Source of the DNA: Alviniconcha marisindica
Taxonomy: Eukaryota; Mollusca; Gastropoda; Provannidae
DNA: 64,000 nt
Direction: 5' to 3'
Assembly: GCA_018857735.1 (NCBI GenBank)
Contig: JABMCL010003913.1
Location: forward strand, 1-64,000
The position numbers and the translations under genes were made by a program. The notes below the pieces were generated by a model, which had not been told where the DNA came from, searched no databases, and worked only from the letters and a program-made list of their open reading frames with translations. Below are positions 26,057-57,956 of the stretch, one piece after another. Each line of letters starts with the position of its first letter. Within the stretch, counting starts at the first letter, position 1.

Positions 26057-26574
26057 TCTTTTTGACTTATACAACCGCCAAAGGGCAATCTTCAAGTACT
26101 CTTAACAACAAAATTCGAATTCGTGTAGATCTATAGATAGGAATTCCATGTTTTTTCTGTATATTTTTTTTATTGGACTGCATAAATTTGTATTTTGCTT
26201 GAAAATTCACATAGAACCAGAACGGCACAAGTAAACTATGCTGTTTTCAAAGAACTTTTAAGAAGGCATCACATCAGTGGGTCATATTTCTGAGAACAAC
26301 CCAACCACCCATGCAGAGAGCTATTAGAAAAATGTGTACGCGTTTCATGAATTTGCTTTCTGTTGTTTTTGTGTACTGGCAGATTCAAAACTTAATCAAG
26401 TTAATGTCAATAATGAACTACAATGGAAGGGAAACGTTTTCCTTCTTTTTTTGCGAGAAAGATTTTGTTCCCAAACAACAGACATGCATAACTGTTAAAC
26501 TCGGTTAATTATTAACTAGCATTAAATTCCCAAACAACATTGATCATTTTGTCGGAGGGAAGGAGAGAGAGACT

Positions 26575-26577
<3 letters not shown>

Positions 26578-26632
<55 letters not shown>
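26578..26632. repeat. GA microsatellite
   Basis: Uninterrupted (GA)n run of about 54 bases. Confidence 0.9.
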
Positions 26633-26636
<4 letters not shown>

Positions 26637-26746
26637 ATCATAGTTTTAAAACATAGTAATTGGATTTTTATTTCATGCACTCATCAGAGCATAAGAAATT
26701 AACATTGGCCTTTGCCTTCAGCCATGCCATATTATGAATTCATAAA

Positions 26747-27070
26747 ACTGGCATGAATGATGACAGTGATTAGAAAAAGATAAAGTCAGAACTTCAACTT
26801 GTGTCCTTTTTTTGTTGTTGTTTTGTTGATATTGAAATTTTTGGCCTTTTATGACCAAATGATAAAGTAATATAGTAGTTATAGTGAGTACTATGAATCC
26901 ATTGGTAACAATGTGGCTGCAGATAAAAAAATCTGAAATGAACCCATATTTATGTATTATGATATTGTAATGAAGTAAGTTCTAAAAAGTTTGTGACCCC
27001 TGCTTTTTACAAGTGATGGGTGACAAAAACTATATGAGGAATTGTTTACACAAAATAGCACTGTTAATGA
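26747..27070 (+). repeat. Dispersed repeat, copy 1 of a 320-bp pair
   Basis: Matches 28216-28540 in the same orientation with about 90% or better apparent identity: ggcatgaatgatgac, a gataaagtcagaacttca block, ttttgttgttgttttgttga, ctatgaatcc, aagttctaaaaagtttgt, and tgggtgacaaaaact. In this copy it continues into the gtaaagcgctttgag tail at 27160-27360, so the two may be parts of one retroelement. Confidence 0.8.
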
Positions 27071-27159
27071 TCGCAGCCGTGTGTGTGTGCTTTTTATTGG
27101 CACTGTGTGCATGTGAACTTGTGTGTGAGTGTGTGTGTGTATGTATGTGCGTGTGTGAT

Positions 27160-27360
27160 TTTGTGTGCATTTTTGCCATGTTTTGTATGAGATTGAGAAT
27201 GTAATTTTCATATATTTTGTAAAATGTACGCTTGTATACTATTGATTTCTATAATAATTATGGGTATTTGTGCATTGTATGTTTTTCTTCAAGTTCAAAG
27301 TTGTAAAGCGCTTTGAGATTCTGAAAGTGCTCTATACAGTATAAGTTCCCTATTATTATT
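27160..27360 (+). mobile_element. Non-LTR retroelement 3' end with (ATT)n tail
   Basis: gttgtaaagcgctttgagat ... gtgctctatacagtataagttccctattattatt is the 3' tail form shared by SINE/LINE families: a short stem-like gcgct/agtgc core followed by an ATT microsatellite. 46958-47116 is a second copy of the same 190 bp. Confidence 0.65.
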
Positions 27361-27766
27361 ACATAGTGTACGTGTGTGTTTTTTAACATAATTTTTTATT
27401 CAGGTTTTGTTTATGTGGAATACATTGCAGTGCAGCTTGGTAAAGTCTAAAGATAGCTTTTTTAATATTATATAATACTAGTACATTGTATTATATAATG
27501 ATGTATTATAATATAACTATAAACTTTAACAAGTTTAAGCACTTTATTGTATATTATATTTATATATATATATATGTGGCAGTAACTTGAATAAGTGAAT
27601 AACACATGTATCAACAACCTTGTTCTGTGCCTGTGATGTGTGAAGGAGCTTAGGTAGGTATCATTTTTATAATTTTAATTTTAATTCTGTCTTTTGACTT
27701 GTCAGGCTGGTTACATAATTGATAAAAAGCATCACACAACAGGGTTCACTTGCTTTGCATTTTCGC

Positions 27767-27839
27767 ACAATATGCATCATAGTTCATACATTGCAGTTTG
27801 CATGTCACTTTGTCAGTCTGTTTATTCAACCAATGTTTG

Positions 27840-27900
<61 letters not shown>

Positions 27901-27980
27901 TATATATGCATCATAGTTCATACATTGCAATTTGCATGTCACATTGTCAGTCTGTTTATTCAACCAATGTTTGATATATC
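27767..27980 (+). repeat. Direct duplication flanking a TA microsatellite
   Basis: A 72-bp sequence running from atgcatcatagttcatacat to accaatgtttgatatat occurs at about 27771-27842 and again at 27907-27977, on either side of about 65 bp of (TA)n. The unit is therefore [unique 72 bp + TA run], present twice. Confidence 0.85.
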
Positions 27981-28215
27981 TATATAGATTAGTATTATAA
28001 TTTATATAACAACTTTCTGCAAAATTTGTCATAATTCATTTCCATATGATCATAATGCTCTACATATAAATTCTAATTCAACAGTCTTATATATATGTAA
28101 AGATATATTAAATTGTGTTTCAAAAATAAAATAAAATACAAATACATTAATTTAGTCATTTAGTGGTTTTGTTTAATTTATTCTTCTGGGATACATAATA
28201 TCAAAGAAAGAAATT

Positions 28216-28540
28216 GGCATGAATGATGACATTAAAAAAAAGATAAAGTCAGAACTTCAAATTGTGTCCTTTTTGTTGTTGTTTTGTTGATATTGAATCA
28301 TTTGGCCTTTTTATGGCCAAATAATAAAGTAACAACAAGGAAATAGTAGTTAGTTATAATAAGTGCTATGAATCCGCTGGTAACAACGTGGCTACAGATG
28401 AAAAAATCTGAAGTGAACCCATATTTATTGTAATGAAGTAAGTTCTAAAAAGTTTGTAACCCCTGCTTTTTACAAGTGATGGGTGACAAAAACTGTATGA
28501 GGAATTATTTACACAATATAGCACTGTTAATGATCCTGTT
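28216..28540 (+). repeat. Dispersed repeat, copy 2 of a 320-bp pair
   Basis: Second copy of 26747-27070; this one lacks the 3' tail and stops near the tgatcctgttac sequence. It lies just upstream of the MELK coding start. Confidence 0.8.
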
Positions 28541-28645
28541 ACATGATATTATAAAAATGATAATTACTAAATTAGAAGTTGTTTTTTGTAATAAAAAAGA
28601 AGAAGAGTATTACTGAGCATTCTTTAGGTATTCAAAACTTAAGGA

Positions 28646-28725
28646 GGGTAAGTAAGTAAGTTGGTGTTTTACGCCCAGTCAACCGGTGCGGTTGTATCAG
28701 GGCGATTCTTCAGGAGGGACTGTAA
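28646..28725 (+). repeat. GTTGGTGTTTTACGCC dispersed repeat
   Basis: gtaagtaagtaagttggtgt continues into ttacgcccagtcaaccggtg and a cggttgtatcagggcgattc end. Other copies are at 58463-58530 (plus) and 29848-29885 (inverted), with partial forms at 924-945 and 6965-7012. Confidence 0.7.
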
Positions 28726-28805
28726 GTAACTTATCATGTGTGCACTGATCAAGCATTGCCTTGTTTTCTTGATGTGTTTAGTTGATCAGCAGTTACTAGC
28801 GAAAC

Positions 28806-47728
<18,923 letters not shown>

Positions 47729-47890
47729 AGTGCCGTCTGATGACCTCATTCTGTCATCAAAACTGGGTTGAAACGCAGTCTGTTGCTGTGGTTTTAATGG
47801 TGCTCTCTCACCGGCTGCTGCCTGTAAAATACGGAGGTTGGTTGTCCCGGAAGGCTTGATTTGTAGTGAGGGCAAATTGTAGTTTATTAA

Positions 47891-47896
47891 AATAAA
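47891..47896 (+). terminator. Candidate MELK poly(A) signal
   Basis: AATAAA lies 163 bases after the stop and is followed by a T/G-rich stretch around 47920-47945. Other signals farther downstream cannot be excluded. Confidence 0.45.
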
Positions 47897-50254
47897 CTGA
47901 AAGGAAGAGCCAACTGCAGCTTGACTGTTATATGGGAGTTGCTAAAAAGTCGAAGCCTTTTTTTTTTCCTCAGGGGTAACCAGTGAATGAAATTTTGAGT
48001 TGAATCTGAGGAAAGTTGGCTATTTAATGCATGCACTGATACTTCCCAGACTTCCATGTTGGAGTTGGTGTTGACTGTTTTTAAGTACAATTATAAGCTG
48101 ATCTAACCTGTTAGCTCTTCTGTACTCTTCTGGCCGTGTGTGTAAATGATTGCTGATCCACTGGACACTGAAGAAGAGTGTTGGAAGTTTTCCTGTGTTC
48201 CTTGCCAGTTTTATTAGCTAATTAACAGATGCTTTCCGTATCATCAGAAGTAATCACCACAACAACAAAAATCTGTTGAAGAGCATGTGCATTATTCTAT
48301 ATATATATGTGATACATATGCTGAATGGCTGAAAGTAGTATTGTTTCAGTTATTCAAAACATAGCATATTAAAGGGACTGGTGCTCAGTCCTACTTTGTT
48401 TTTCACGAGATTTTGTAGCTGCACTTAATCTGTGCACATTAATTTGTTTTTAACAGTTGGAGGGCATAACCGCCAAACCTCACAGATGTATTTCAGCTGT
48501 TTTATAGCAAAACACAGCGCAGCTCTGGGCCAGAGGGTGAATGCTGTTGTAATTATTTGTATAAACTGTATATATTACATGTGTAAATTATTTTCTCCTT
48601 AAAAAATGAAATTTTAACTGATGGCATTGTAATATGCATGTTTTACCTTTGAAGCAAGGCAGACATACAGGTTCTGTTTTAGCAGGACATAATTTCACCC
48701 ACACTCCAAGCCTTGCTTTCTGGCATCCTTCCTCCAGACTGCTGTAACTGCTTGTGCTGTTGGATGGGCACTTGGCATAAGATGCACATCTGCCTGCAGA
48801 AATTACCCCCAAAGTCTCACACTGTTGGTACCCTCTGTAAAATTTGCAAAATGTTTGGGTGCTATGACTACAGAATCAACATACTGTGGAAGCATGCACA
48901 TAAACACTGGGCACATACATCCCAAGAAAAAGATTCTGTCTGGATGTGAATGATTGTGGTTTTACATGTGCTGGTGTGAGTGTAAAGAAAAGAAATACCT
49001 GACTATTTGAGCTGTCTGAGTGGTTAGGTTACAAACTTGCAGCTGTTTGAGCACCTTTGAGAGAAACCTATGGAGTAACCAGTTATGGCAGAGGTTGGAG
49101 GAAGGATGTATGAACCGATATTTTGAGCTTGAATTTCACTGTGTATGAAAGTTTGATTGGCATTTGCATCAACTTCAACGTAACCAACATGCAGTTGTGC
49201 GTGTACAGGTTACAACTCTTAATACTGTGATCATCTCATTTGAACTCCATGAAAGGCATTGCATGTAAATGATGCTGCATAAAAAGGTTTCTTTCTCTTT
49301 TTTTATTTGAGTGTCTGAAAATTACCGTGCAGGTTTTGAAAGGATCAAGCTGAAAGATAGTAAACCCCTCCCAGTCTTTTAGTAACAAGTGTGTCCAAGA
49401 CAATGACCCCCTCACAGTCTCAGTGACAATAGGCTGAATAGCATTGTGCTGGACACTTGTAAGAGATTGGGAGGGCATCAAGGGAGGGAGGGACTTCAAG
49501 GGGGAAATAACACTGTAACTCATGCAGAGTAACCTGCCTTCTTTGTGCTGCTTTTGCCTTAAACTAGTGAAAGTGAATATTACTAGTTCTTCTTGGAATG
49601 AAGTGTGGATATATATGTATATATTTTTTATTGTGGAGGAAAAAAAAGAAGTAAAAAAAAAAAGTGAAGAAATGCCAGTTTGGTTGTGCTGCAGAATGGT
49701 TCACGTTATATTCGTTATTTCTATTGAACACAATTTAACATATTCCTTCTTTGTACACTCTCTTCTTCCTTCATATGCAATGCTCCCCCCCTCCTTCCCC
49801 ACAAGAGACCCAAAGCAAGGCAAATATGTGGAAGTGGAAGTATTCACCCACTGTTTCGATTTCTGGAAGGTTCATTACTTGCAACTCATTCTCAGTTTCA
49901 CACCATAAACTCAGTTATGTTGTCTTTCACCGTACTATGTTGTTTGTTGTGTTGCACTGTTTTCGGGTCTTGAATTCTTAACACCAGTGAAAAGGTTGTG
50001 TTCACATGGCATGTTTACTGTGCGTGCAATGAGATGCATGTGAGTTTTATCACTTGCAAATTTTATCCCCATCGCTGAAAATGTCCGCTTCATATAACCT
50101 CTTACACAACACCCATGTGCAAGTTGTGTTGTGAACATGGGAGGACACTCCCCTGGACACCAGGTTTTTAAATATGCTTAAGTGTACTGACACCCCTATG
50201 CCCAATCATAGAGCTGGGGGGAAAAAAAACTCCCCAGCAAACACCATCTTTGAT
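47897..50254. other. MELK 3' flank, no gene identified
   Basis: No exon with recognisable protein character. Could contain a longer 3' UTR. Confidence 0.35.
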
Positions 50255-50729
50255 TGTTGATCACTTTTATATAGTGTTATTCTCCGCTTTCAAGCGGACT
50301 CACTGCACTTGTACGTGATTCTACATGAGTGACTAGCTTTTTATAGTGCGTTTTTGAATATCCACCCAAGTGGTGTACTTATGTACTTACAGCACTGACA
50401 TGGCTGGTGCCACATGAAACTGTTGCTGTCTCGGCGTGTTCTGTATACACCATACAACCATGCACTATGTCACTTCTTGCAAAGCCACATACTTATGGTC
50501 ATGGTGCATGTGTGTTTAGCTGTAACCTGTCACCAGCACTTTTGGCAGAATGACTGGGATCTTTTATGTGCTACTGCAGTAACACGGGGGGGTGGAACGG
50601 TCATGGATACCAAAATAAGAGTTTGTACAGAAAGTTGACCCTGGAGAAGAAAACTCCCACAGGGACTTGAACCTGTGACCATTCAATCATGAGTCCGGCG
50701 TTCTAACCACCGAGCTATTCCCGCTCCCA
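50255..50729 (-). mobile_element. tRNA-derived SINE, second copy (about 474 bp)
   Basis: Reverse complement shows the same head (gggagcgggaatagctc, B box ggttcaagtcc), body (cattctgccaaaagtgc, ggttacagctaaacac, gcatggttgtatggtgta, ggatattcaaaaacgcacta) and tail as 41222-41674. The two copies differ by point changes and short indels. Confidence 0.88.
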
Positions 50730-51000
50730 CTTTCATGAGACCTGTGGTGAATTGACTGCACTGACTGCCATACTGTGGTATTCCAGCAGCATATAGAACC
50801 GGTAAACACCGCAGGGTTTGCTTTTTGTTGCCTGCAAAGCATCCACTTTCAGTTCTGCAAGTCTTCTTTGGTGCAGCACTGTAGCATGTTCAGTGTCCAC
50901 ATTTCAGAGAATAGGCCACGATTTCACACTGGCTTCCAATTCATCTGGTTCAGATTGCACATCATGTAAATGCAGCAGCCTGCATCCAGCTAGGGCCTGG

Positions 51001-51085
51001 TGAGTACATTGTGACCAGGTGATAACATTGTAACCAGGTGAGCATTGTAACCAGGTGAGAACATTGTAACCAGGTGAGAAGATTG
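51001..51085. repeat. Short tandem repeat, 17-21 bp unit
   Basis: About four units of gtgagaacattgtaaccag. Confidence 0.75.
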
Positions 51086-51208
51086 CAGTGTGGCGAATGA
51101 GTGGGGTTGACATGCATGGTGCTGCACTTGTTCTGTATTTTCAGCTCTGTGTGTCCATTGCATTATGATTATGGTATGATGGTTCCGAGTTGAGTTGAAA
51201 CAAGCTGA

Positions 51209-51552
51209 ATGGTGCAACAAACTTTTGGTGTTGGAGTGCTGTGCCAAGAAGTGCCAGCAAGTTCAGTTAAGACACAGATATATACATGTACATTGCAAGT
51301 CAGTAGCGCGTAATCTGAGCTGGTACACAAGTAATGTTGTGCCTGATCTAATAACAGTATGGCGTAACAAACTTTTGGTGTTGGAGTGCTTCTTTGGTTT
51401 AGTAAAAGATTGCCCAATGTGCCAGCAGAACTATGCAGTGCCAAGAAGTGCTGGCAAGTTCAGTTAAGACGCAGATATACATGTACATCGCAAATCAGTA
51501 GCATGTAATATGATCTGGTACACAAGTAATCTGCCTGATCTAATAACAGTAA
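51209..51552 (+). repeat. Tandem duplication of about 150-190 bp
   Basis: aacaaacttttggtgttggagt ... aagttcagttaagac ... gtacacaagtaatgttgtgcctgatctaataacagt occurs at 51217-51359 and again at 51367-51552. The second copy has an extra cttctttggtttagtaaaag stretch inserted. Confidence 0.85.
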
Positions 51553-54500
51553 AATATACGTTGATTAACAACTATTGTGTCCATTGGTCAACAGTGACTT
51601 GTCCGTATTTCACTATCTGTTGCTGAAAGAATCTAATATTCTGTGCATATGGAAATTACACTAAATTTGCTTGCAGTGAGTTGCAGTTTCTATTGCTTGT
51701 GTTCTAGGTGTGTTTTGGTTTTGTGTGACACAAATCACTTGTCTTGTGCATGCACACATGCATGTGTGCGCATGCACACACACACACACACACAAACTCT
51801 TTCCCTTTTTGAAATGGTGACCATACACTCACTTTCATGTTCATTCTGGACACATTCAGCCAGGGAGATAAGCCAATAAAATTAATAATAATTACCAAAA
51901 ACAAATTTATTGGTAGAATTGAGGCACCCTTTCCTAAGGCACATTTTGAAAAAGAAACAAAAAAAGACCTGATTTTGAAACTGTCGGCATTGGTAGGTCT
52001 AAACAAAATTTGACAAAAAGCACAACACAGAACGACACAATATTTGATGACACCGACATCTTGAGTGTTACAGAAAACTGACATGTTTAGACTTTGGTGT
52101 TATAGACAATGTGGATTGAAAGTTTCCTCACAAAGACCGCTTACTGAAATTCAATGTCAGACAATAAAACAATCAGTTGGCCATGGAAAATTAATGAAAA
52201 ATGCTTTGCTACATTATAGAATACACAGCTATTCAAAGTCATTCTTTCCATGTCTGTTTTCCCCCCAAAACCAGTTTATGCCGCAGTGCCTTCGAAAACA
52301 TACCTACTGTTCTTGGCAAACAGCTGGATTGGAAATGTTACAGGAAATGTTCCATTTCAGTCCATTTGCATATACATACAGTGGGTCCATTTCCAAAAGT
52401 ACTGCAGCATAAAAATTATAATGAAAAGGCCGGCATTGTGGACCCAGTAATGAAAAAGGTCATTTGATGGAATGGGAAGGATAGCTTGATTCACCCACAT
52501 CTTCCACAGCTGGATGTTTTAAAGTGGGAAGCTGGGTATGCATCAAGTTGGGACACTCCCAGAGTAAGTTACTGGTTGGGGGGTGGGGAAGAGGGGGGGA
52601 GGGATCACTGACAGGGTGGATATAATTGTAAAATTCTCTATATTGGATGAAGTTTAAAGGGCATCACCTCTCGGCTGGTAAAACAAAGTGTATATCATAT
52701 TTAGTACTGGTGTGGTCCAGAGTAAGCAAGGCTGCAGTGGGGCCAGTAAACCAGGACGATACAACCTGGCTTGTGAAAAGTCCTTTAGAACTAGGGTTTC
52801 TACTTCTGACACCGAACAGTGGCGAAAACGAAAACCCCACCAGTGCTAACAGGGCACATTCCTTGCTCACAATCGCACATTTGAAATTAAAAATAACAAA
52901 AGGCATGTTAATAAAACTATACTCTGTGTTACTGATCCAAGCGCACACGATCTGGCTGGTGGGCTAACCAGTTCACGTGTCAGAAGTGAGATGCCACATG
53001 AAAGTAAAAGCTGAAAACTAAAATGGCACTAACTTTGAAGAATAAAATCGACAGGTTTTTCTTTCCATTCTGAATCACACCATACTGTAGTAACACAGCC
53101 GATTCAAGAATCAAAACAGGTTCCGAGATGTTCACAGCGTGTACATTACATAGATATTGCACATCATTTGTTGTTAATGCCTGGACACAACAAATTTTAA
53201 AACAATAGAAAAACAAACAAGAATCAGCACTGATTATGTATCTTCACACAACACATTTGTGTGCACCATGGTCAAGTGGAATCGGTTACACATGCTGAAG
53301 CAGAAATGAACCATTTATACCGTTGTGTATTACTTTTCACAAGTTGACTACAAGAAGCAATGGCTGTCGAGAGACAAGAGAGTGAAAGACTTCCCAGATT
53401 TTATGTCATGTTGGTGAGAGAAAGAGACTGAAAGCCAGTGATCATTTTATGTACAGCACATAACTGACCCCATCTAACAAAATGAATGCAGGCACTCCTT
53501 TCAGGCATTCGGCATAACTTCATCAATGGGTTAACACCCCCCCCCCCCCAACAAATAACGCTGTTCTGGAGCCTAAGAGCACTCTGCCACGGTTCCGGAG
53601 TGACCACTCCTCCGCAGCGTAATTGTGTGCACCCTGGGATATTGCTCTATAAGCTCCACAAAGCCCAAAGATGACTGTCCATTTTCTGTGCACCTAGAAT
53701 CTACCAGCTAGGTAGCCTCAGATGTGAGACTTGTATCCTACAAACCATTCAGTGATCCCTGTTTGACTGGTACATGTATGCCAGTGAATGTGAAGATACA
53801 CAAACAGAAGCCTAGCATGCATAATTCAACTGTAAACAGGTGAAAGGTTATACAGAGGTTAGAGATTGTTGTTTGATTGGGGGGGGGGGGGGGGGGGGGA
53901 CAGAAGAAATTCTTTGGTCCGTTTGTAGAGTGCAAACCAGGCTAAACTGCATCCACCATCAGCAAGTGTCTGAACCCACCGAGGCATGCACATACAATTA
54001 TTCATGGAAAGCAGCCGTGTGTTGCAAGGCAACCTGACCTGTAGGTTTACAGCTTGAACAAATGGCCCAAAGACCTTTCATTTTCACACCACACTTCCCA
54101 CTTTGCAACAGCACGCAGTCACAATGCCAAATCGACACAATAATAAAGCTCAGCTTGGATTACTCTGCAATAATGACACACATTCAACCAAAGAAAAGAT
54201 TCAAAAAGTAAGAATTTCAAGACGGTATTGCATAATTTTTACTTGCAACCAGTTTGCTACCAGGGAAGCCAAACACTAAATTATAACGGGGGGGGGGGGG
54301 GGGGGGGGAACTGGCCTGAGATACAACCATGTGAATGAAGTTCCAAGCAAATGTAAGGACAGAACACAAAGTCACAACTGCATGTGCTTCACGACACTAC
54401 TTGCAGAAAGATAATGAAGTCAGTCAACCAAATGAGCACAGCCTTGTGAAAAGTCCACAACTCCCTTCTTGTTCACAAAAACAAACAAAATTACTAGTTA

Positions 54501-55480
54501 TCATTTTGAGTTAGATCACAATCACCTAATCATTAAGTTGGGTTCAGAGAAAAGACAGGCGCTAAATAACAAGTTTGATTGAAATGTGATACCTTTCAAA
54601 ATTCTTGACAAAATTTTAACAGAATTAAAAAATCCCCCTTCCCTACTCAAAAATAACCATTGCATTGGCATAATGCAGGAAGCAAATAAACTGTCTTTTG
54701 CCATGCAGCTACTAGTACAGAACCAATCACACAAGAACACAACCAGATGTGTAGAAGGCCAGCCTGTCACAGTGAACGCCAAAAACCACAACAAAGAATA
54801 AAGATAATAATTAAACTGCTTTGACTGTACAAGCACCATAACTGTCAAACTGACAGAAGCTTTGTTTCGGGGTAGCATGTGCAAGATGCAGAACTGTGCA
54901 AAGTATTTGTTCATAAATTAAATGACATGATAAAGGTAACGGTGCTGATGAGCAGCACACAGTGCCCACACTGCACAGACATTGTTATAACAGCACATGC
55001 AGCTCAGCTGATGGCTACACAGAAAAACAAGTGAACAAATGACTGCGAGGACAGTAAGCCACACTCCCTTCCTGACACTCAGCAGCACAAAACAACAAAT
55101 CTGAAAGAAAGAGGATTGCCAGTGTTCTGAAAAAAGAAGATAAAAAAAAAAGGGCTAAAAAGAACGCTATTCAAATAACTGGGTTGTACAAGAAACCAGC
55201 ACAGTTTGTGAACATGGATCAGCCAGTTGACCAGTTGTCTAAACTCTTTCAGTTCTGGGGTTAGGTTACTTAGTGGCACCCAGTGAGCCACAATGGTCAA
55301 ATCAGGCAGGGATAAATATAAATCAGAATTCGATTCATCATCCAGAACTCTGTGTTAGAAGACTTGGAAAATTATGACTGTTTGACGACTGGGGATGGCA
55401 GAAACAGCGAAGCTGACTTTTCTGTCAGAAGGCGACCGGCAAAACTATATATTGACCTACTGCAAGGTTTGATGAGGGCA
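51553..55480. other. Intergenic, no gene identified
   Basis: Contains a CA run near 51776-51795, C/G homopolymers near 53538, 53880 and 54288, and only short frames without recognisable character. Confidence 0.35.
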
Positions 55481-55499
55481 TCTTCAGATGTCATTCTCT

Positions 55500-55720
55500 G
55501 ACAGAAGTCCTTCGGATGAGATTATAAACTGAGGTCTCCCGTGTACACGCATGCAAAAAGATTGCCTACGCATGCTAAAGATCCTGTAGTCCATGTCTGA
55601 GTTCTGTGGATTATGGAAATGCCAGAATAACCAACCATGCACTAAAGGTGTCTGGGAACTTGGAGTGCTGATGATGGACACTATAGAGAAGAAGCAGCAG
55701 TCTGATTGCTCTGGATCCTC
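55500..55720 (+). repeat. Possible molluscan interspersed repeat fragment
   Basis: cgcatgctaaagatcctgta + gtccatgtctgagttctgtggattatggaaa resembles a repeat I recall as common in gastropod transcripts. There is no second copy in this window to confirm it. Confidence 0.3.
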
Positions 55721-56349
55721 AGTAGAAAGGGGGCCTCAGCTAGTGCACCCACTCTTCCCCAAACTGGGACAGACACTGACAGGGTACCGAGCAAGAACGT
55801 ACATAACTCTCAAGCAGAGTATTACAGATCTCAACTCGTGTGGCACTTCACACTTGCAACGTAAGAACATCACCTACAAAGTGTAATAACTACGTCAGCT
55901 GAGGAATTTGACAAAAGATGGAACAATATACAGCTGCGCACTTCATGCAAACAGCCACACGGCCGGGAGTGTGTAGATCATGAGAACACATCTTGCCTAC
56001 AGTTACAGTATAACTAATCAGTACAAAGTTGCCGCCTGGACCAAAAGGTGTGCTGATAAACAGTGGCACCAAAACATGTGCATAGATGATAACAGTAAAT
56101 AAGAAATGGTTTTGTTCACGCAAAAAATGCATGTGCCAAGGAGCTGGGTTGAGACATTCCATTTGCATAAGAATCCAAAATCTTGAATACATTCACACAT
56201 GTATGAATTCCTCTCACAGATCTCCACAGAGCTTTTCTGTATCCACGGACTCAGACCCTTCATTACAGTGAAACCCCTGTGAAAAAAGTCATCATAAGCC
56301 AGGATGTTCATTTCAATCAATATGCCAGCGGGTGAGTTGACCCAAAAAT

Positions 56350-56765
56350 ATGCCCCTAAAAGAACTAGCCTTCTCAGTTCCAGTGAAAAAAAAAGTTTTT
56401 TGTTTGTTATCTGGGTTGTGGTTTATCTCGAGTGTTATTTTTTTTCCTTTTCCATCTGCTGACTAATTTTACCAAAATATTACCAAATGCTGAGTTAAAA
56501 ATATCTGGGGATTACCCCTTTTCAAGACAGCTGCAACATGGAACACTCCTGAAAAAAACAAAAACAAAAAAAACAAATTGGTGACAAAGATGAAAACCAG
56601 ATGTACTTCTGTGACCTGTACACAAAACTAAGAGCTTCTGGAGTGTCTGAAGGCACCCTGGTGACCTCAAATTAGAATGCAGGAAAGAGCACAGCGCGCA
56701 GAAAAGAGCTCATGAAAAAAGCATCAGTGATGAAACTAATGAAATTGGTATCATATTTCAGTTTT
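56350..56765 (+). repeat. Diverged dispersed repeat, copy 2
   Basis: Partner of 6380-6964: agccttctcagttccag, ccccttttcaagacagctgc and ggtgacaaagatgaaaacca then gatgtacttctgtgacctgta lie in the same order. The reading frame open in copy 1 is interrupted here. Confidence 0.5.
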
Positions 56766-57560
56766 GCCTAAATATCAAAATGTGCTTAACACTTCCAATA
56801 CCTAAATATCTTTTTCCTCTCTCTCTTGTTTTGCTTGCAAAACAGCACAAATATTCCTCCCAGCAACACATGAATAAAAATGTGAGTTGACCTGGATGGT
56901 GAAATACTGTCTGTGAGCAATTTCCAGTAGCATGCATTGAAAACAGGTTCATCCAAACATTTTCAGATATTTACATGAAAAACAAAAAGTGTACTTTTTA
57001 GCAAACAACCATAAAGTATGCAAGATGCTACCATATTTCAGGACTACTGTTTCAAGAGTATGCTGCTAAAGGTTATATTAACTGCAAAGTTTGTGTGACA
57101 GAAACGCGTGCACACACACACACATATAAAACGTGCATGCAAGCATACACATTCAGAATTCAGAAATATTAAAACAACAGTCCTGAATTTGATGTCAGCT
57201 TGTGGCCAAATGATATTCTGCCCTTCACTATTTATCACACAGTACATCAAGTATAGCTGGTTCAGAAGCTTCCACTCATTGAAATAAATCAGCAGTACCC
57301 CCCCCCCCCCCCCCCACCACCCTAACAACAACACCCAAAGAAAAAGTTTGTAAAATAAAGTAAAATAAAGTTTGTAAAATAAAGTAATGCTGATCAGCCA
57401 GGTTCTACTACCTAACTGAAAACAATTCACCTGATTGCAAGTCCCTCACTCCTGAAATTTGACCCTTTTTACCTGAAATGCATCATTTCACTTTCAAAAC
57501 TGCCTCAGTAAGTCAAAAATAGAGCCTGCTTACCTTCTCACAACAGGCCATGAGATAGCA

Positions 57561-57731
57561 ATGGCAAGGCTGAAGAAGGGAAAGCCGTGTTCTTGGTGTG
57601 AATATTACATGACTAACTTCCGTCACCATGGATTTCCTTGTGAATCCCAAGACACTGACCTTGGCTTGACCACTGAGGTGCATTTGTGGTTAAGAGAAAA
57701 GCGTCTGTGGAGGCTGACACATTTTTCATGA
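57561..57731 (+). CDS. 56-codon ORF of unknown function, possible exon
   Basis: ATG at 57561 to TGA at 57729. The peptide begins MARLKKGKPCSWCEYYMTNF and continues with RHHGFPCESQD, so it has a C-x2-C pair, a His-His pair and a further Cys, and a mixed non-repetitive composition unlike the nearby frames. A pyrimidine-rich tract ending acaacag (57540-57546) just upstream could be a 3' splice site. I do not recognise the sequence. It may be a retroelement remnant, an exon of an unseen gene, or chance. Confidence 0.25.
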   Translation: MARLKKGKPCSWCEYYMTNFRHHGFPCESQDTDLGLTTEVHLWLREKRLWRLTHFS

Positions 57732-57951
57732 GAGAGGCGCCCACTACAGCATGCGCACACAAATGGATGCTTCTGGACTTAGGCAGTACCTGACTGATCT
57801 ATATTTGCTGTACTGCTGAATTAAAAAAAATGCCTTGTCCTTTTTTGTTGTTGCTGATTCTATTTCCATGATCGGAGGCATCCGAGCCAGCTGTACAGTC
57901 TTTTAAGTACTGGTTTCTTTTACACAGTATATGGGGCAATGCAACAGAGCA

Positions 57952-57956
57952 TCCAT

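Noticed and set aside
52647..52967. 106-residue frame overlapping a 94-residue antisense frame
   Set aside because: No recognisable family, no splice signals or second copy; left as unassigned intergenic sequence.
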